Counted from the stretch's first letter, positions 49,602 to 61,649 are shown. The stretch: DNA of 64,000 bases from Lysobacterales bacterium 63-13 (GCA_001899855.1 MKWR01000006.1:198703-262702); one strand, 5' to 3'. The notes: generated from the sequence alone by a model not told the origin. Numbers and translations: made by a program.

Positions 49602-50954
49602 TCAGGAAACGCGCGATTGGGCGTCGCGCACGGCCGCGGCCAGTTCCTCGACCAGCCGCGCGACCAGGTCGGCGTCAACCGCTTCGACGGTGACGCGGAC
49701 CAGCGGTTCGGTGCCGGAAGGACGCAGGACCACGCGTCCATGTCCGGCCAGTTGCGCCTGCACGCCGGCCAGCACGCGCTGCACTTCGGCGTCGGCAACC
49801 AGGGCCGCGCCGCCGTGCGCGCGGATATTGACCGTGGTTTGCGGCACCTTGCGCATGCCGGCGACCGCTTCGGCGAGGCTGTGTCCGTTGCGCGCGAGCG
49901 CTTCGAGCACTTGCAGCGCACTGACAATGGCATCACCGGTGGAGGCCCGATCGAGGCAGAGGATGTGCCCCGAGGTCTCGCCGCCAAGCACGCCCGCGTG
50001 TTCACGCAAGGCTTGCATCACGTAGCGATCGCCGACGCGGGTGCGCATGAAGGCAATGCCCCTGGAGAGCATGGCCTGTTCGAGGCCGTAGTTGCTCATC
50101 AACGTGCCGACCAGCGGGCCGACCAGGCGGCCCTGCGCATGCCAGTCCAGTGCCAGGATGTAGAGCAGTTCGTCGCCATCGACGAGGCGACCATTGTGGT
50201 CGACCATCTGCAGGCGGTCGCCATCGCCATCGAAGGCGATGCCGAGATGCGCTCCCGTCTCGACGACGGTACGGCTCAAGGCCGCCGGGCTTGTCGATCC
50301 GCAATCGCGATTGATGTTGAGGCCGTCGGGACGATTGCCGATCGCGGTGACGGTCGCACCGAGTTCATTGAACATCTTCGGCGCAATCTGGTAGGTCGCC
50401 CCATGCGCGCAATCGACGACGATGTGCAAGTCGTGCAGGTTGAACGAGCGCGACACCGTCGATTTGCAGAATTCCAGATAGCGCGCCGAGGCATCTTCAA
50501 TGCGCATGGCCTTGCCGATCGCCTGCGAGTCGACCGTCGAAAATGGCTGCTCCAGTTCCGCTTCGATCGCCAGTTCGAGGGCATCATCGAGCTTCTCGCC
50601 AATCGCCGAGAAGAACTTGATGCCATTGTCCTGGTGCGGATTGTGCGAGGCGCTGATGACGATACCGGCATCGGCACGCATCGAACGGGTCAGGTAGGCA
50701 ACGCCCGGCGTCGGCATCGGCCCGAGCAGGCGCACATCGGCACCCGCAGCGAGCAGGCCCGCTTCCAGCGCGGACTCGAACATGTAGCCGGAAACCCGCG
50801 TGTCCTTGCCGATCAGCACGATCGGCTTGTCGGCATCGCCCTGGCGCAGCACCGCGCCCATCGCCCGGCCCAGCTTGAGCATGAACTCGGCCGTGATCGG
50901 CCACTCCCCTACCCGCCCGCGAATTCCGTCGGTGCCGAAGTAGCGCTTATGCAT
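49602..50954 (-). CDS. glmM: Phosphoglucosamine mutase
   Basis: The 450-residue enzyme makes glucosamine 1-phosphate for UDP-GlcNAc and so for peptidoglycan and lipopolysaccharide. [13 protein letters not shown] opens the protein, [17 protein letters not shown] holds the catalytic Ser, FDGDGDRL binds the metal, and [15 protein letters not shown] is the phosphate loop. The length is standard. dksA lies upstream on the same strand; the 190-bp spacer holds paired GGGATT-type repeats. Confidence 0.96.
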   Translation of the reverse strand: MHKRYFGTDGIRGRVGEWPITAEFMLKLGRAMGAVLRQGDADKPIVLIGKDTRVSGYMFESALEAGLLAAGADVRLLGPMPTPGVAYLTRSMRADAGIVISASHNPHQDNGIKFFSAIGEKLDDALELAIEAELEQPFSTVDSQAIGKAMRIEDASARYLEFCKSTVSRSFNLHDLHIVVDCAHGATYQIAPKMFNELGATVTAIGNRPDGLNINRDCGSTSPAALSRTVVETGAHLGIAFDGDGDRLQMVDHNGRLVDGDELLYILALDWHAQGRLVGPLVGTLMSNYGLEQAMLSRGIAFMRTRVGDRYVMQALREHAGVLGGETSGHILCLDRASTGDAIVSALQVLEALARNGHSLAEAVAGMRKVPQTTVNIRAHGGAALVADAEVQRVLAGVQAQLAGHGRVVLRPSGTEPLVRVTVEAVDADLVARLVEELAAAVRDAQSRVS

Positions 50955-51138
50955 GGGAACAGGGGATCGGAAATGGAGAATCGGTCGCGCAGCGCCCCAT
51001 CACCATCCGGCTTCCGCTTGCCGGAATCCGTTGTGTTGGCAGAATCTTCGAGCGGAGGAGAGCGGCTTTATCCATTCCCTCCCCATTCTCCATTCCCGGC
51101 TTTTCAGCCATTGCCGATTCTCGATCCCCGATTCCCGG
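50955..51138. repeat. GGGATT/GGGAAT-type inverted repeats in the dksA-glmM spacer
   Basis: GGGGATCGG and GGAGAATCGG units at 50955-50983 face ATTCCC and ATCCCC units at 51072-51100 and 51113-51138. The orientation is again head-to-head, as in the two nuo spacers, so the leader of glmM could fold into a long hairpin. Confidence 0.7.
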
Positions 51139-51144
51139 CCCGCA

Positions 51145-52089
51145 TCAATCCCCCATCTGTTTCTGGCGGTGTTCCCAGCGTTCCTGGGCGTCCAGACAGA
51201 GGGTGGCGATGGGGCGGGCATCGAGACGATCGAGGCCGATGTCTTCATCGGTTTCCTCGCAGAAGCCGTAACGACCTTCCTCGATGCGCTTGAGCGCCTT
51301 GTCGATCTTCGAGATGAGCTTGCGATAGCGGTCACGCGTGCGCAGTTCCAGGGAGTTTTCGGTTTCCCGCGTGGCGCGCTCGGCCTCGTCGCCGACATCG
51401 CGCACTTCGTCGCGCAGGTTCTCGATGGTCTGCTTGGATTCCTCGACCAGATCCTCGCGCCAGCTCTGCAGCTTGCGGCGGAAATACTCGAGGTGCATGG
51501 GATTCATGTATTCCTCTTTCGGCGACGGGCGATATCCGCTCGCCAGATGCACGACCGTATTGGTCGGCAGCGCATAGCGGCCGTCCTGCATGGTCACGCC
51601 TTTCAGCTTGGTCGTCGAAACGGTCTTTGCCTTTGACTTGTTGTCCGGCTTCGCTGCAGCAGCACTTGCGGTGTTGGTTTCAATCACGGATGACTTGGTT
51701 TTCCTGGGGGAAATGGGATCCGGCTTGCTGGCCTTGCCGGCTTTCAACGGCGCGGCGGCTTTCACCGGGAGCTTCTTCGCAGCGACCTTGCGCACAACCG
51801 CCTTGCTGACGGGCACACGGGCCTTGGCGGCCTTGACTGGTGCCGCCGGTTTCTTCGCCTTGCTTGTCGCCACGGGCTTCTTCGGCGCGAGCGCCTTCTT
51901 GCTGACGACCTTGGCCTTCGACTTCGCTGCCGCTGCCGGCTTCGATTTCACGGCAGCCTTTGCCGCAACCTTCTTCACCGGTTTCGTTGCGGCTTTCGGC
52001 TTTGCTGCTGCCTTGGCTGCTGGCTTGGCGCGTGCAACGACCTTGGTCGATTTGGTCGTTGTCCTGGATTTTTGCGTCGATTTCGCCAT
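51145..52089 (-). CDS. dksA: RNA polymerase-binding factor DksA with long basic N-terminal tail
   Basis: The 314-residue protein has a DksA domain at the C-terminus (about residues 180-314): EEYMNPMHLEYFRRKL, the coiled coil, DVGDEAERATRE with the acidic tip, NSLELRTRDRYRKLISKI, and the zinc-finger region. Only two of four zinc cysteines are kept (GFCEETDEDIG and ATLCLDAQ), as in other two-Cys DksA forms. The N-terminal 165 residues are Lys/Ala/Pro/Val-rich like histone H1 or AlgP tails and may bind nucleic acid. DksA with ppGpp adjusts rRNA and stress promoters. Confidence 0.93.
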   Translation of the reverse strand: MAKSTQKSRTTTKSTKVVARAKPAAKAAAKPKAATKPVKKVAAKAAVKSKPAAAAKSKAKVVSKKALAPKKPVATSKAKKPAAPVKAAKARVPVSKAVVRKVAAKKLPVKAAAPLKAGKASKPDPISPRKTKSSVIETNTASAAAAKPDNKSKAKTVSTTKLKGVTMQDGRYALPTNTVVHLASGYRPSPKEEYMNPMHLEYFRRKLQSWREDLVEESKQTIENLRDEVRDVGDEAERATRETENSLELRTRDRYRKLISKIDKALKRIEEGRYGFCEETDEDIGLDRLDARPIATLCLDAQERWEHRQKQMGD

Positions 52090-52206
52090 TTCCGTCCTTA
52101 CCTTGTGACTCGGCGGCGGCGTGTTATAGCCTAAGTCCCCGCCCCCGGCAACCGCTGTCCATTGCGCTTCAGCCGGTGCCCCAGTGCGTTCACCATTCCG
52201 ATCATC

Positions 52207-52476
52207 GTGTCCCGACTTATCCTCTCGTTGCTGGCGTTCTACAAGCACTTCGTCAGCCCCCTGCTCGGCGCGCGCTGCCGATTCCATCCGAGCTGCTCGG
52301 ACTACGCGCGCATCGCCATCGCGCGATACGGAAGCCTGCGCGGGACGTGGCTGACGATAAACCGGCTGCTGCGCTGCCAGCCAATGTGCGATGGTGGCAA
52401 CGATCCGGTACCGGCGCAGTTCAGCTGGCGACCGTTCCTGCGCGAAAAAATCCACTCTGGACATGACCATGAATGA
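52207..52476 (+). CDS. yidD: Membrane protein insertion efficiency factor YidD
   Basis: The 89-residue protein has an amphipathic N-terminus and the family pattern [24 protein letters not shown] with its cysteines, then [12 protein letters not shown]. YidD aids YidC-dependent insertion. It normally lies in the rpmH-rnpA-yidD-yidC cluster, but here it is alone between dksA and a dihydroorotase gene. The start is taken as GTG 52207; the frame is open to TTG 52162. Its end overlaps the start of the next gene. Confidence 0.87.
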   Translation: MSRLILSLLAFYKHFVSPLLGARCRFHPSCSDYARIAIARYGSLRGTWLTINRLLRCQPMCDGGNDPVPAQFSWRPFLREKIHSGHDHE

Positions 52477-53803
52477 CTGGCTGATCACGAACGCCCATCT
52501 CGTCAACGAGGGCCGTCGCTTCGACGCCGACATCCGCGTGCGCAACGGTCGCATCGAACGCATCGATGCGCAGATTGCCGCCACGGCGAACGAGCAGGTG
52601 TTCGACGCCGCCGGCCGCTGGCTGTTTCCCGGCATGATCGATGACCAGGTGCATTTCCGCGAACCGGGCCTCGAGCACAAGGCCACCATTGAAACGGAAT
52701 CGCGCGCCTGCGTCACCGGCGGCATCACCAGCTTCATGGAAATGCCGAACACCAAGCCGCCCGCGGTGAACCGCGATGCACTGGAAGCAAAATACGAGCG
52801 TGGCCGCATTTCCTCGCGTTCCAACTATGCGTTCTATCTCGGCGCGACCAACGACAACCTCGAGGACATCCGCACGCTCGATCCAAAAGCAGCGCCTGGT
52901 ATCAAGGTGTTCATGGGTGCCTCGACCGGCAACATGCTGGTCGATGATCCGGCCACGCTCGATGCGATCTTCCGCGATGCGCCGACGCCGATCATCACCC
53001 ACTGCGAAGACACGCCGATGATCAGCGCCAACGAGGCACAGGCACGCGAGCGCTGGGGCGATGACATCCCGGCCGACCAGCATCCGCTGATCCGCTCGCG
53101 CGAGGCCTGCCTGAAATCGACCGAGCTGGCGATCAGCCTCGCCCGCAGGCACGGCACGCGCCTGCATGTGCTGCATGTCTCCACGGCGGACGAACTCGCC
53201 CTGTTCACGCCAGGGCCGATCAGTGGCAAGCGCATCACCGCCGAGACCTGCGTGCATTTCCTGCATTTCAGTGCCGCCGATTACGCCCGCCTCGGCCATC
53301 GCATCAAGTGCAATCCGGCAATCAAGATGGCCAGCGATCGTGCCGCGATCATCAAGGCATTGGCCGAAAGCCGCATCGATGTCCTTGCCACCGACCATGC
53401 CCCGCACCTTGTCGAGGAGAAAGCCCATCCCTACACCTCGGCGCCTTCCGGCCTGCCGCTGGTGCAGTACGCGCTGCAGGTGGCGCTGGAACGCGTGTTT
53501 GCCGGCGAACTGACGCTCGAACGCCTGGTCGAGTCGGTCACGCATGCGCCGGCAACCTTGTTCAACGTGCAGGAGCGCGGCTACCTGCGCGAAGGTTTCC
53601 ACGCCGACCTGGTCATCGTCGATCCCGCGCGTCCGCATGTCGTCGTGCCAGCGGAGATCCTCTCCAAATGCGGCTGGTCGCCGTTCGAGGGCGAAACCTT
53701 CCGCTCCAGCATCGCGGCAACCTTCGTCAACGGCATGCTAGCCTGGAACGATGGCAAGCTCGACGATCGCGTGCGCGGACAGCGCCTCGCCTTCGATCGC
53801 TGA
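52469..53803 (+). CDS. pyrC: Dihydroorotase (class I, amidohydrolase family)
   Basis: The 444-residue enzyme closes carbamoyl-aspartate to dihydroorotate in pyrimidine synthesis. Metal ligands are seen in [10 protein letters not shown] (HxR type), [11 protein letters not shown] (carbamylated-Lys region), [14 protein letters not shown] and TDHAPH. The sequence also resembles allantoinase and hydantoinase, its close kin, but MEMPNTKPP favours dihydroorotase. ATG 52469 was chosen over 52463 for ribosome binding site spacing (TCTGGA). It overlaps yidD and is followed by an M23 peptidase gene 2 bp downstream. Confidence 0.9.
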   Translation: MNDWLITNAHLVNEGRRFDADIRVRNGRIERIDAQIAATANEQVFDAAGRWLFPGMIDDQVHFREPGLEHKATIETESRACVTGGITSFMEMPNTKPPAVNRDALEAKYERGRISSRSNYAFYLGATNDNLEDIRTLDPKAAPGIKVFMGASTGNMLVDDPATLDAIFRDAPTPIITHCEDTPMISANEAQARERWGDDIPADQHPLIRSREACLKSTELAISLARRHGTRLHVLHVSTADELALFTPGPISGKRITAETCVHFLHFSAADYARLGHRIKCNPAIKMASDRAAIIKALAESRIDVLATDHAPHLVEEKAHPYTSAPSGLPLVQYALQVALERVFAGELTLERLVESVTHAPATLFNVQERGYLREGFHADLVIVDPARPHVVVPAEILSKCGWSPFEGETFRSSIAATFVNGMLAWNDGKLDDRVRGQRLAFDR

Positions 53804-53805
53804 TC

Positions 53806-54621
53806 GTGACGCGCGGAATCCTCCTGGCCGCCTTGCTCGCGCTGCCGCTTGCGGCCGCAGCCAGCGACCTGCGCGTGGTATTTCCCGAGCGCACCGCGCA
53901 AGGCTCGATGGTCATCGGCAAGGTGCCCGCCGACAGCGTTGTGCGCTATGCCGGACGCAGCCTGCGCGTCACTGCTTATGGCACCGTTGCCTTTGGCGTC
54001 GGGCGTGACGAAACCGGTCCGCTGCACGTCGAGGTGCTGCGTGCGGACGGCAGCACGAATGCCAGCGAGATCCAGGTATCGCCCCGCGACTGGCCCATCG
54101 AGCATGTCGATGGGGTGCCGCCGAAGACGGTCGATCCGCCGCCGGAGATTGCCGAGCGCATCCGCCGCGAGCAGGCGGCCGTCGCCGCCGTGCGCGATCG
54201 TGATGATGACCGCACCGATTTCGCCGAACCCTTCATGCGCCCGGTGGCAGGGCGCGTCAGCGGACGTTTCGGCAACCAGCGCGTCTACAACGGCAAGCCG
54301 CGCGCCGCGCATTCGGGCATGGATATCGCCGCGCCAAGCGGGACTCCGGTCAAGGCCCCGGCCAGTGGCCTGGTCACCTTTGCCGATGCCGATCTGTACC
54401 TGACCGGCGGCACCGTCGTGATCGACCACGGCTTCGGCTTCAGCAGCAATTTCCTGCACCTCTCGCGCCTTGACGTGCGCGTTGGCGAGCGCATCAGCCA
54501 GGGCCAGGTCATCGGTGCGGTCGGTGCCACCGGCCGCGCCAGCGGTCCGCATCTGCACTGGGGCATGAACTGGTTTGACGTGCGCATCGATCCGCAACTC
54601 GTGCTGGACGCCGCGCACTAG
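53806..54621 (+). CDS. Exported M23 family (LytM-type) metallopeptidase
   Basis: The 271-residue protein starts at GTG 53806, two bases after the dihydroorotase stop, with a signal peptide (about 1-18, ALPLAAAASD). An N-terminal beta domain precedes the LytM domain: HSGMDIAAPSGTPVKAPASG carries the first ligands, and GRASGPHLHWGM the HxH. All catalytic residues appear kept. It probably cuts peptide crosslinks in peptidoglycan in the periplasm. Coupling with pyrC looks translational rather than functional. Confidence 0.92.
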   Translation: MTRGILLAALLALPLAAAASDLRVVFPERTAQGSMVIGKVPADSVVRYAGRSLRVTAYGTVAFGVGRDETGPLHVEVLRADGSTNASEIQVSPRDWPIEHVDGVPPKTVDPPPEIAERIRREQAAVAAVRDRDDDRTDFAEPFMRPVAGRVSGRFGNQRVYNGKPRAAHSGMDIAAPSGTPVKAPASGLVTFADADLYLTGGTVVIDHGFGFSSNFLHLSRLDVRVGERISQGQVIGAVGATGRASGPHLHWGMNWFDVRIDPQLVLDAAH

Positions 54622-54678
54622 CCCGGACAATTCATGGAATGGAGTCGCGAATGATCCGAGTACGCGCTTGCCGGTGCC

Positions 54679-55290
54679 TCAGCGTTGCGCGCGCTCGAGT
54701 TCGGAGACCGAGCGCATCAGGTGCGGGGCCAGGTAGCAGTGCGAGCCGCAAGCCATCAATCCGGCCGCGGCGAATTCGCGGCGATACCAATCCGGCGTGC
54801 GCGCAATGAAGCCGGCAATGTCGCCATCGACGGCGTCGCGCGAGGTGAACAGTTCGATGAAGGCAAGTCCTTCGAGCAATTCCGGAAAGCCCGACAAGCC
54901 ACGGCGCAATTCCGCGGCACGCAGGTAGTGCAGCACATCCGAACAGACGATCACGTCGAAACGATGATCGAAACGCAGCTCGGCGAGATCGGCAAAGCGC
55001 GCCAGGCGCAGGTTGCGCGAGCGCCCGAAGCGGCGGACAGCATATTCGCTGGAATCAAGGCCAAGGTACTCGATGCCCGGGCGCAGGCGCAGCAGTGGCG
55101 CACGCCAGACACCCTCGCCACAACCGATGTCGAGCACGCTGCGCACCGGCCGTCCAAGGTAATACTCGGCCAGCGCCACCACCATGTTGACCTTGCGCGC
55201 CGTTTCCCCGTGCGCACGCACGCGGTGCGCGGGGTCGCGATACCAGCGGTCGAAATAGGCGCGGTCATATTCTTTTTCTTTTGCGTTCAT
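54679..55290 (-). CDS. Class I SAM-dependent methyltransferase
   Basis: The 203-residue protein has motif I VLDIGCGEGVWR, an acidic residue after strand 2 (LGLDSSEYAV), and VIVCSDVLHYL as motif IV. The N-terminal YDRAYFDRWYRDPAHRV is typical of small Rossmann-fold methyltransferases of unknown substrate. Cys/His near the end (ACGSHCYLAPH) are unremarkable. It converges on the M23 gene and diverges from the PHA depolymerase gene. Confidence 0.85.
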   Translation of the reverse strand: MNAKEKEYDRAYFDRWYRDPAHRVRAHGETARKVNMVVALAEYYLGRPVRSVLDIGCGEGVWRAPLLRLRPGIEYLGLDSSEYAVRRFGRSRNLRLARFADLAELRFDHRFDVIVCSDVLHYLRAAELRRGLSGFPELLEGLAFIELFTSRDAVDGDIAGFIARTPDWYRREFAAAGLMACGSHCYLAPHLMRSVSELERAQR

Positions 55291-55429
55291 CGTGGCGACC
55301 GAAAGGCAGAGACGGATGCGCTGGCGCGCTCCGCGAACAAGGGTGACTGGCCCGGACGGGCCTTGCCGGGGATGCGCGCAGGCCCGAGCGCAGTCGCCCC
55401 CATGCCGGAAATCCCGCCCCCCTGACTAT

Positions 55430-55443
55430 TGTGCACTTGCACA
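55430..55443. promoter_or_regulatory. 14-bp inverted repeat upstream of phaZ
   Basis: TGTGCA, CT, TGCACA lies 57 bp before the PHA depolymerase start, in the divergent region shared with the methyltransferase gene. TGCA-rich palindromes are known at promoters controlled by polyhydroxybutyrate regulators of PhaR type. No such regulator is in the window, so this is only a candidate operator. Confidence 0.35.
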
Positions 55444-55500
55444 TGAGCGAGGATGGATCAAAGATAGGTGGATTCGCCATCGCAAAACAAGGCCGGATCC

Positions 55501-56799
55501 ATGCTGTATCACTTGCACGAACTGAATCGCTCGCTGATGAATCCACTGGTGGGCTGGTCCGGTGCTGCAGCGCAACTACTGACGGCCAAGGAAAACTGGT
55601 TGTCGCATTTCCCCGGCGTGCAGCGCCTGGCCGCCGGTTACGAGCTGACCTACCGCCTCGGCAAGGATTACGAAAAGCCGCCGTTTGCGATCCCCTCGGT
55701 GATTGCCCACGGCCATGAAACACCGATTTCCGAGCGTGTCTCGCTTGCCAAGCCATTCTGCAACCTGATCCGTTTCAAGCGCTTCAGTGACGACATCGCC
55801 AATCTCGATGCCATGAAGCACGATCCGGTGGTGCTGGTCGTCGCCCCGCTGTCCGGACACCACTCCACCCTGCTGCGCGATACGGTCAAATCGCTGCTGC
55901 AGGACCACAAGGTCTACCTGACCGACTGGGTCGACGCCCGCATGGTGCCGCCCGACCAGGGCGAATTCGGACTCGACGATTACGTCGCCTACATCCAGGA
56001 GTTCATTCGTCATATCGGCGCCGAACGCCTGCATGTGATCTCGGTCTGCCAACCCACCGTGCCGGTCATGGGGGCCATCTCGCTGATGGCTTCAGCGGGC
56101 GAGCGCACGCCGCTGACGATGACGATGATGGGCGGGCCGATCGATCCACGACGCAGCCCGACCAAGGTCAACAACCTGGCCACGACGCAGCCGCTTTCCT
56201 GGTTCGTCAACAATGTCATCCACACCGTGCCATCCAGCTATCCGGGCGGCGGGCGCAAGGTCTATCCGGGTTTCCTGCAGCATGCCGGATTCGTTGCCAT
56301 GAACCCGAGCCGGCACATGACCTCGCACTGGGATTTCTACGAGAACCTGCGCCGTGGCGATCTCGAGGACGCCGAGGCCCATCGCAAGTTCTACAACGAG
56401 TACAACGCCGTGCTCGACATGCCGGCGCCGTTCTACCTCGACACGATCAGCACGATCTTCCAGCAGCACCTGCTGCCGCGCGGCCTGTGGGACGTGAATG
56501 GGCAACGGGTCAGGCCGGGCGACATCCGCGACACGGCGCTGCTGACGATTGAAGGCGAACTCGACGATATTTCCGGAATCGGCCAGACCGAGGCGGCGCA
56601 TGAGCTGTGCTCGGGAATCCCCGACTCGCGCAAGCACAACCTGCTGATCAAGGATGCCGGCCACTATGGCATCTTCAGCGGCCGCCGCTGGCGCGAGAAG
56701 ATCTATCCGCAACTGCGCGATTTCATCGCCAGTCATGCCACATACGGCAAACCGGCAAAAACGCAAAAAGCCAGAAAGAACAGCAACGCGCGCGCCTGA
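55501..56799 (+). CDS. phaZ: Intracellular polyhydroxyalkanoate (PHB) depolymerase
   Basis: The 432-residue protein matches the PhaZ1-type intracellular depolymerases: MLYHLHELNRSLMNP at the start, VVLVVAPLSGHHSTLLRDTV, YLTDWVDARMVP, and LHVISVCQPTVPVMGA with the nucleophilic Cys of this family. The closing lipase-like part has the catalytic His in DAGHYGIFSG. It breaks down stored PHB granules in the cytoplasm. A Lys/Ala-rich tail of about 15 residues is unusual and could bind granules or DNA. No synthase gene is nearby. Confidence 0.92.
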   Translation: MLYHLHELNRSLMNPLVGWSGAAAQLLTAKENWLSHFPGVQRLAAGYELTYRLGKDYEKPPFAIPSVIAHGHETPISERVSLAKPFCNLIRFKRFSDDIANLDAMKHDPVVLVVAPLSGHHSTLLRDTVKSLLQDHKVYLTDWVDARMVPPDQGEFGLDDYVAYIQEFIRHIGAERLHVISVCQPTVPVMGAISLMASAGERTPLTMTMMGGPIDPRRSPTKVNNLATTQPLSWFVNNVIHTVPSSYPGGGRKVYPGFLQHAGFVAMNPSRHMTSHWDFYENLRRGDLEDAEAHRKFYNEYNAVLDMPAPFYLDTISTIFQQHLLPRGLWDVNGQRVRPGDIRDTALLTIEGELDDISGIGQTEAAHELCSGIPDSRKHNLLIKDAGHYGIFSGRRWREKIYPQLRDFIASHATYGKPAKTQKARKNSNARA

Positions 56800-56879
56800 G
56801 ACTTGCGCGGGAGCGCTGCAGGCGATCAGGGCGCGACAATGATCGCCGATGCCCCTCTTGCATCCATCGTGCTGCGCGA

Positions 56880-57146
56880 TCAGCGCGTGAAGAACCCGTT
56901 GGGCACCGCCACGCTGAATGGCGCGCGTTCGAGCGCGTCGACCCGTGCACCCGTCGGGCCATGGCGCAGCCATTGCTCAAGTGCGTCCAACGCAGCGGCA
57001 TCGCCGTCGGCGACGACCTCGACGCGCCCATCACGCAGGTTGCGGGCATGGCCGCGGATGCCGAGGCGCAGCGCCTGGGCGCGGGTTCCGGCGCGGAACG
57101 AGACGCCCTGGACATGGCCCGAGACGTGGAAGATCACCGCACTCAT
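56880..57146 (-). CDS. acyP: Acylphosphatase
   Basis: The 88-residue protein has the acylphosphatase motif GHVQGVSFRAGT with the substrate-binding Arg, and GHARNLRDGRVEV with the catalytic Asn. It splits acyl phosphates such as acetyl phosphate or 1,3-bisphosphoglycerate. The second Gly-Val-Ser-Phe-Arg differs slightly from the usual GVFFR/GVGFR but keeps the Arg. It lies 6 bp after the thioredoxin-like gene and belongs to a three-gene minus-strand run. Confidence 0.93.
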   Translation of the reverse strand: MSAVIFHVSGHVQGVSFRAGTRAQALRLGIRGHARNLRDGRVEVVADGDAAALDALEQWLRHGPTGARVDALERAPFSVAVPNGFFTR

Positions 57147-57152
57147 GGACGC

Positions 57153-57644
57153 TCAGCGCTTGCCTGCCGAATTGCCGGCCTTGATCGCCTCGACCAGATC
57201 CTTTTCCTTGATCGGGCCGAGGAAGCGCTTGGCGACGCTGCCGTCCGGGGCGATCAGGTAGGTCGTCGGCAAACCGCGAGGTACGTCGAAATCGGCCGGC
57301 GGCGCGTCGACCTCGACCTGCGCGACCGGATATTCGACCGGATGCTTCTTCAGGAATTCGAGGATCTCCGCACGATCGGTGTCTTCGAACGCAAGGCCGA
57401 TGCCCTCGACATCCTCGCGCGCCTTGATGAAGGCCGACAGTTCGGGCATTTCGGCGATGCAGGGCGCACACCAGGTCGCCCAATAGTTGATCACCACCCA
57501 GTGTCCACGATGCGTGGCCAGATCCCAATGCGTGCCATCGAGGATATCGATCTTCAGGGTGGGTTGCCTGGCCGATTCTGCATTGGCGACCGTCGCCGCC
57601 AGCAGGACCAGCACAGCCAGGACGACGCGATTGCGCAAGGTCAT
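57153..57644 (-). CDS. TlpA/ResA-like periplasmic thioredoxin-fold protein
   Basis: The 163-residue protein has a signal peptide or anchor (about 1-24, VVLAVLVLLAATVANAE) and a thioredoxin fold with the active site NYWATWCAPCIAEMP and the cis-Pro segment GLPTTYLIAPDG. TlpA/ResA proteins reduce disulfides in the periplasm, often for cytochrome c maturation. No cytochrome genes are close. ATG 57644 has GGAG upstream and almost abuts the YihY gene stop. Confidence 0.88.
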   Translation of the reverse strand: MTLRNRVVLAVLVLLAATVANAESARQPTLKIDILDGTHWDLATHRGHWVVINYWATWCAPCIAEMPELSAFIKAREDVEGIGLAFEDTDRAEILEFLKKHPVEYPVAQVEVDAPPADFDVPRGLPTTYLIAPDGSVAKRFLGPIKEKDLVEAIKAGNSAGKR

Positions 57645-57645
57645 T

Positions 57646-59926
<2,281 letters not shown>

Positions 59927-59969
59927 TCGACGGATTCGTGCAATTGCGCCGCGGGCTATACTCGCGGCC

Positions 59970-61649
59970 ATGGCCAATCATCCCACCGCACCGGTACTCG
60001 GCAACCAGTATCTTGGCGATCGCGTCCTGCAGGCGTGGCTGGATCGTGCCCTGCCGCCGTCGATGCGCAGCGCGATCCATGATGATCTCGATGCCCTTGG
60101 CGCGCAGGCCGCGCAAGCCTGGAGCGAGGCGCGATCAAGCCGTCGCCACCAGCCCGAGCTGACCCAGTTCGACGCATGGGGTGGACGCATCGATCGCATC
60201 GAGACGACCCCGGTCTGGCAACGCGGTGCCGCGATTGCCGCACGTTACGGGCTCGTCGCCGCCGGCCACGAGCCGACCTATGCCGAGTTCGCCCGCTGCG
60301 ACCAGTTTGCCCGCATCTACCTGCAGCATGTCGCCAGCGAGTTCTACACCTGCCCGCTGGCCATGACCGATGGCGCGGCAACCGCACTGAAGGCTTCCGG
60401 CAACCAGCAACTCATCGCGCGCGCACTGCCACGCCTGACCTCGCGCGATCCGGCGAATCTCTGGCTTTCGGGCCAATGGATGACCGAGTTGATGGGCGGC
60501 TCGGATGTGGGTGACAGCGAGACCGAAGCGCAACCGGTCGGCGATGGACAGTACAGCCTGCACGGGCGCAAATGGTTCACCTCGGCAGTGATCGGCGAGA
60601 TGGCCTTGACCCTTGCGCGCGCGCCGGGTGCCGCTGCGGGCAGTGACGGGCTGACCTTGTTCTATCTCGAAACCCGCGACGAGGGCGGCCAATGGAACGG
60701 CATCCGCATCGATCGCCTCAAGGACAAGCTCGGCACGCGCGAATTGCCGACGGCGGAAATCCATCTCGACGGCACGCTGGCCACGCCGGTCAGCGGACTC
60801 GACCACGGCGTGCGCATGATCACGCCGGTACTCAACATCACGCGGATCTGGAACGCCGTCTGCGCATTGGCCTCGATGCGCCGCTGCATTGCCCTGGCAA
60901 CCAGCTATGCGCACCAGCGTGAAGCGTTCGGTCGACGCCTGATCGATCACCCCTTGCATGCGGCGACCCTGGCCGACATGCAGGTCGAATTCGAAGCGGC
61001 CTTCCAGCTCGTCTTCCACGTCTGCCACCTGCTCGGGCGCAGCGAATGCGCGCTGGCCAATGCCAATGAACGTGCCTTGCTGCGCCTGCTGACGCCGCTG
61101 GCCAAGCTGTGGACCGGCAAGCTCGCCGTGCGCATCGCCTCGGAGACCTGCGAGGCGTTTGGCGGAGCCGGCTACATCGAGGACACCGGCATTCCGCAAT
61201 TGCTGCGCGATGCCCAGGTCTATCCGATCTGGGAAGGCACGACCAACGTGCTGGCCCTCGACAGCTTGCGCGCGATCGCCAGCGTCGGCGTCGAACCCCT
61301 GCTCGATACGGCCGATGCCCTGCTTGCCGAAATCCTCAAGTCACGCGCCTCGGCCAGCCTCGAGGCGCATGCGATGAGCGTCTGCGCGGCGATCAAGCAG
61401 GCCAGCCAATGGCTGCACCGCAACGCCGCCAATGCCGATGCGATGCAAGCCGGTGCCCGCGACCTCGCCTTCACCCTGGCGCGCAGCATGGCCGCCGCCC
61501 TGCTCTGCCGGCAGGCGGCCTACTCGATCAAGGAGACCGGCGACATGCGGCCCTCGCAGGCACTGGCGCGGTTCGTCGGCGCCGGACTGGTCACCTTGCC
61601 GGATGCAAGCGGCCCGCATCCGCTCGACCTGCTCGATCCACCCCAATGA
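59970..61649 (+). CDS. AidB-like acyl-CoA dehydrogenase
   Basis: The 559-residue protein matches the AidB/ACDH-11 branch of acyl-CoA dehydrogenases. SGQWMTELMGGSDVGDSETEA is the FAD/substrate motif, GRKWFTS follows, RLKDKLGTRELPTAEIHLDG is typical, and the C-terminal domain has EAFGGAGYIEDTGIPQLLRDAQVYPIWEGTTN, read in pieces. AidB itself binds DNA and is induced by alkylation; this longer enzyme may act on acyl-CoA. ATG 59970 is from homology. The asparaginase-like gene overlaps by 4 bp. Confidence 0.9.
   Translation: MANHPTAPVLGNQYLGDRVLQAWLDRALPPSMRSAIHDDLDALGAQAAQAWSEARSSRRHQPELTQFDAWGGRIDRIETTPVWQRGAAIAARYGLVAAGHEPTYAEFARCDQFARIYLQHVASEFYTCPLAMTDGAATALKASGNQQLIARALPRLTSRDPANLWLSGQWMTELMGGSDVGDSETEAQPVGDGQYSLHGRKWFTSAVIGEMALTLARAPGAAAGSDGLTLFYLETRDEGGQWNGIRIDRLKDKLGTRELPTAEIHLDGTLATPVSGLDHGVRMITPVLNITRIWNAVCALASMRRCIALATSYAHQREAFGRRLIDHPLHAATLADMQVEFEAAFQLVFHVCHLLGRSECALANANERALLRLLTPLAKLWTGKLAVRIASETCEAFGGAGYIEDTGIPQLLRDAQVYPIWEGTTNVLALDSLRAIASVGVEPLLDTADALLAEILKSRASASLEAHAMSVCAAIKQASQWLHRNAANADAMQAGARDLAFTLARSMAAALLCRQAAYSIKETGDMRPSQALARFVGAGLVTLPDASGPHPLDLLDPPQ

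Noticed and set aside
48444-51293. A 949-codon plus-strand open frame across the oxygenase-like gene and glmM
   Set aside because: Antisense to glmM and the IPNS-like gene, both with complete catalytic motifs; composition typical of a shadow frame.
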